Part shown: in pieces, positions 33,341 through 35,938 of the stretch | Layout: each line of letters begins with the position of its first letter | How positions within the stretch are numbered: position 1 is the first letter of the stretch | Assembly: GCA_017431145.1 (NCBI GenBank) | Contig: JAFRLQ010000039.1 | Span: forward strand, 1-35,938 | Reading direction: 5' to 3' | Length of the DNA: 35,938 nucleotides | DNA from: Clostridia bacterium | GTDB lineage: Bacteria; Bacillota; Clostridia; Christensenellales; Maliibacteriaceae | The notes under the pieces: generated by a model | Seen by the model: the letters and a program-made list of their open reading frames with translations, nothing else | Databases searched by the model: none | What the model was told of the DNA's origin: nothing | Position numbers and translations under genes: made by a program

Positions 33341-34528
33341 TTGAATCGTTCAAGAAATCAGTATAATCAGAGAATCGGTGAAGATCCTTATCCGGACAAC
33401 GGCACGCAGGGCGGCTATGGTTCGGGATACGGGACTGTCCCGGATTACGGATATGAAACAGAAAGAAGCGGCGCGGGCGGTCACGGTTATGCCAATAACT
33501 ACAATGCCAACAGCGGCGCTTACGGCGGTTCCGCAAACAACCCGTACGATAACGCTTATTCGGACGGTTACGGATCCGGATACGGCGCGGCCGGCGGCTA
33601 CTATGAGGAAGATCCTTATCAGCAGGCGGCGGAGGAAAGCCGCACCGAATATGACGACGCTGAATACTATGCCTCCTACGATCAGGAGGATGAATATAAC
33701 GGACCGATCTTTTCCGCATCAAGAGGGATCGTGTTCAAACCCGTAAAACAGAAAAAACGCAATATTCTGCTGGCGATTATCATGACGGCTGTCATGGGCA
33801 TTTTTGGTTTTGTCGGCGGAAAGATCATTCAGGCAAGAAAAGCTGTGCCGGAAGAACCCAAAAAGCCGATGGTCGTGCAGACGAGTGAAAAGCGGCCGAT
33901 CGTGGCGGAAGAGGAAGAACCGATCCCGCAGATCCTTTCCGTCGTGCTGAATACGACAGACCCGGTTTTCGGTACATCAAGACTGAAGATCGACTATGAA
34001 GTGGATTCCGACGCGATGGTCCGGATCGAGATCCTGAACGCGGACGATACGGTCTTTACGACGATCGAGAGCGCCGTGGAAGTCTCCGAGGGGAAAATGC
34101 GCTCGTATTTTGACGGGTACAACGAGGCGGGCGATTGGATCACACTGGGCACATACAAGGTCAGAGTATCCGCGCTGAAAGCGGATCCGTCCGGCCCGCA
34201 GCCGACTGAAACAGAGGACGGCAGGATCGATTATTCCCAGGTCGTCTGGGTCGTCGACAACTTCATGACGGCGGACTTCTCCGTAACGCGTGAACCGTAC
34301 CGCACGCCGAACTCCAGACCCGCGGCGATCCCGCAGACGCCGACGCCGTCCGAGTCCGAAGAGCCGACGCCGACGCCGACGCCGACCGAGTCCGAAGTAC
34401 CGTCGGAGGAGCCCACGGATCAGCCGACAGACCAGCCCACGGATCAGCCGACAGATCCGCCCACGGATCAGCCGACAGATCCGCCCACGGATCAGCCGGA
34501 GAATCCGGGTGAAGGTAGCGAAGGTTGA
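33341..34528 (+). CDS. Tyr/Gly-rich single-pass membrane protein with FlgD-Ig-like domain and Pro-Thr repeat tail
   Basis: I do not recognise a named family for the whole protein. It starts with TTG behind CAGGAG and has 395 residues. Residues 1-120 are low complexity, rich in Tyr, Gly, Asn and acidic residues. KQKKR (136-140) precedes one membrane helix (141-163), so the N-terminus is probably cytoplasmic. Residues about 196-283 resemble a FlgD-type Ig-like fold (RLKIDYEVDSDAMVRIEI, YFDGYNEAGDWITLGTY). The outer tail (332-388) is TPTP and PTDQPTDP repeats. It may be a wall-spanning protein. The next gene starts 33 bases on. Confidence 0.8.
   Translation: MNRSRNQYNQRIGEDPYPDNGTQGGYGSGYGTVPDYGYETERSGAGGHGYANNYNANSGAYGGSANNPYDNAYSDGYGSGYGAAGGYYEEDPYQQAAEESRTEYDDAEYYASYDQEDEYNGPIFSASRGIVFKPVKQKKRNILLAIIMTAVMGIFGFVGGKIIQARKAVPEEPKKPMVVQTSEKRPIVAEEEEPIPQILSVVLNTTDPVFGTSRLKIDYEVDSDAMVRIEILNADDTVFTTIESAVEVSEGKMRSYFDGYNEAGDWITLGTYKVRVSALKADPSGPQPTETEDGRIDYSQVVWVVDNFMTADFSVTREPYRTPNSRPAAIPQTPTPSESEEPTPTPTPTESEVPSEEPTDQPTDQPTDQPTDPPTDQPTDPPTDQPENPGEGSEG
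34412..34498 (+). repeat. 24-base tandem repeat encoding PTDQPTD(Q/P)
   Basis: Three full units (34412-34435, 34436-34459, 34460-34483) and 15 bases of a fourth share CCCACGGATCAGCCGACAGA. Units 2 and 3 are identical, and unit 1 differs only in its last four bases. DNA-level identity points to recent expansion by slippage, so length may vary between strains without frameshift because the unit is 24 bases. Confidence 0.9.
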
Positions 34529-34561
34529 AACTGAGACCGCTTCAGTAAAGGGAGCATAATC

Positions 34562-35938
34562 ATGAAAAAAAGATCATTTAAAAAACAGATATCTATTTTG
34601 TGTGTGGCCGTGATGCTGCTTGCATTGGTTCTGCCTGTCTTTGCCGTGCAGACGGCGATGGCGGACGGGGAACTGAGCCTGATCCTTTCGTCGTGTTCTC
34701 CTGACGCCATGAGCGCTGCGGGAACCGTCGCGATCAGCGGGACCGTGAAGAACAACAGCGGTGTTACGATCAACAACGTTCAGATCTGGGACGTGACGAC
34801 GGGTGATGCGGTGATTCTGGACGGGACACCGTATATCGAGGGGCAGAGCTCCTACGATTTTACTGTCAACGTGACGCTTGCCGATGCCAGGCATTCTCAT
34901 CAGGACGGCTGGCATGTCACGCTCAAAGCAACAGGTAAAGCTGAAAACGGAAACGACATGTCGACAACGTCGCAGCAGGTGTTCATAAAACGTGACATCC
35001 GGACATCCATGTCGCTGACGCTGTCCGCATCCAATGGCGGGACGAACGTCCCGGTGAATCAGAAGGTCACATTCACGCTTCTTGTAGAGAATACGGGCAA
35101 CACGGGGCTTGCAGATATCAACATCACGGACGCGACGCTCGGGAGCATCGCGAGCGGATTCTCGCTCAATGCGGGAGAGAGCCGGACATTTACTGTTGAG
35201 CATACGATGGTCGACACGATCACAGTCAGTGCGTCTGCAAGCGCGAAGTCGATGATTGGCGACACGGCGGGTGCAACGATCACGGCGACATCCAATGCCA
35301 TAACGGTCACTAAGGCGGAAGCCGGTCTGACGATTGATATCACGCCGAGCACGCTGGAAGTCCAGCGGGGCGACAAGGTCGAGTTCAAGGGAAAGATCTC
35401 CAACACCGGTACCATGGATATTTCCAAGATCAGTATCACGGACGTTTATGGCGTCGAGGTGATGAAGGATATCGACCTGAAGCAGGGTGAGGAAAAGGAA
35501 TTCACCTACGAAACGACGATTCAGAACAGCGATCCGTACAAGGTTTTTATTACGGGGGTCGGAACAGACAATGAGGAGATCTCCCGTGAATACGAAATGA
35601 CCTTCAACGTCAAGCTTTCAGAGGATGACGTGCGCATTGACATGTCAGTCAAGGCGGATTACCCGGAACTGGAAGGCCCGGATTCCGTGATCCTGACCTT
35701 TACATTCCTCAACAACCGGCAGGAGCCGCTGAGCATGCCGATGTTCGTCCGTGAAGTGAACGGAAAGGCGCTGTTCACGCTGGTGATCCTGAGCCCTGGA
35801 AAGACGACGCAGGATTACGAGATGTTCATTGAGGACAGCACGACGAAACGCTTTGAACTGGTCGTGACGACGGATGAGGGAGCGGAACTGATCGCCGGAG
35901 CCTGTGCCTGCAGCATCAAGGTCCAGGAGCAGGAAGAG
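34562..35938 (+). CDS. Secreted protein with repeated CARDB/Ig-like domains (3' end beyond window)
   Basis: An open frame of 459 codons runs off the right edge. The ATG at 34562 follows GGGAG. Residues 1-34 look like a Sec signal peptide (basic MKKRSFKKQ, hydrophobic core, cleavage after TAMA). The remainder is built of beta-rich repeats, roughly 38-140, 150-245, 255-350 and 355-459, with phrases such as FTLLVENTGNTGLADINITD and FKGKISNTGTMDISKISITD, typical of CARDB/DUF11-like cell-surface modules. It probably works with the preceding membrane protein. The true C-terminus, such as an anchor or helix, cannot be seen. Confidence 0.85.
   Translation, partial: MKKRSFKKQISILCVAVMLLALVLPVFAVQTAMADGELSLILSSCSPDAMSAAGTVAISGTVKNNSGVTINNVQIWDVTTGDAVILDGTPYIEGQSSYDFTVNVTLADARHSHQDGWHVTLKATGKAENGNDMSTTSQQVFIKRDIRTSMSLTLSASNGGTNVPVNQKVTFTLLVENTGNTGLADINITDATLGSIASGFSLNAGESRTFTVEHTMVDTITVSASASAKSMIGDTAGATITATSNAITVTKAEAGLTIDITPSTLEVQRGDKVEFKGKISNTGTMDISKISITDVYGVEVMKDIDLKQGEEKEFTYETTIQNSDPYKVFITGVGTDNEEISREYEMTFNVKLSEDDVRIDMSVKADYPELEGPDSVILTFTFLNNRQEPLSMPMFVREVNGKALFTLVILSPGKTTQDYEMFIEDSTTKRFELVVTTDEGAELIAGACACSIKVQEQEE

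Noticed and set aside
34412-34498. Tandem repeat considered as a CRISPR array
   Set aside because: There are no unique spacers; the units are contiguous, in frame and translate to a Pro-Thr-Asp-Gln stalk.
1-35938. Insertion sequences, prophage genes, integrase sites or toxin-antitoxin pairs
   Set aside because: No transposase, integrase, terminal inverted repeats or typical small toxin pairs were found; all stretches are explained by housekeeping, metabolic or surface genes.

Overview
The window looks like a chromosomal segment of a Firmicute, most likely a class Clostridia anaerobe of moderate GC content. The evidence is the unbroken Firmicutes-type S10-spc-alpha ribosomal order, a KOW-domain gene between map and infA (a Clostridia habit), zinc-type S14 and L36, strong AGGAGG ribosome binding sites, a T-box leader, an ECF transporter module after rplQ, and a glycolytic kinase with PPi-type features. 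Genus cannot be fixed from sequence reading alone.

Region 1 (1-15977) holds the end of tuf, then a promoter (211-239) and structured leader, then rpsJ-rplCDWB-rpsS-rplV-rpsC-rplP-rpmC-rpsQ-rplNXE-rpsN-rpsH-rplFR-rpsE-rpmD-rplO-secY-adk-map-KOW-infA-rpmJ-rpsM-rpsK-rpsD-rpoA-rplQ. The only large gap inside this run is the 153-base structured stretch before rpsM. Region 2 (15978-19292) is ecfA1-ecfA2-ecfT-truA, four overlapping genes that start 16 bases after a terminator-like hairpin. Region 3 (19311-19468) is a single tRNA-Arg(CCG) with its own promoter and terminator.

Region 4 (19483-22111) is on the minus strand: a DUF362/ferredoxin protein followed by pyruvate kinase. Region 5 (22187-24132) is a promoter, a T-box riboswitch whose specifier reads as UAC (Tyr), a sodium:solute symporter and a terminator; the symporter is therefore a candidate tyrosine or tyrosine-related transporter.

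Region 6 (24202-33200) is a plus-strand gene run ending in a strong hairpin: a UPF0303 protein, an M3-family lipoprotein peptidase, then a tight block of phosphofructokinase-like kinase, triosephosphate isomerase-like protein, LarA-family (nickel-pincer) protein, iron alcohol dehydrogenase and a two-subunit transketolase. The kinase and isomerase depart from the textbook motifs. The block may be a transaldolase-free pentose-phosphate route or a pathway for an unidentified sugar; this is the best candidate for something undescribed. Region 7 (33245-35938) encodes two surface proteins: a Tyr/Gly-rich single-pass membrane protein with a Pro-Thr repeat tail encoded by a 24-base tandem repeat, and a secreted multi-domain Ig-like protein running off the window end.
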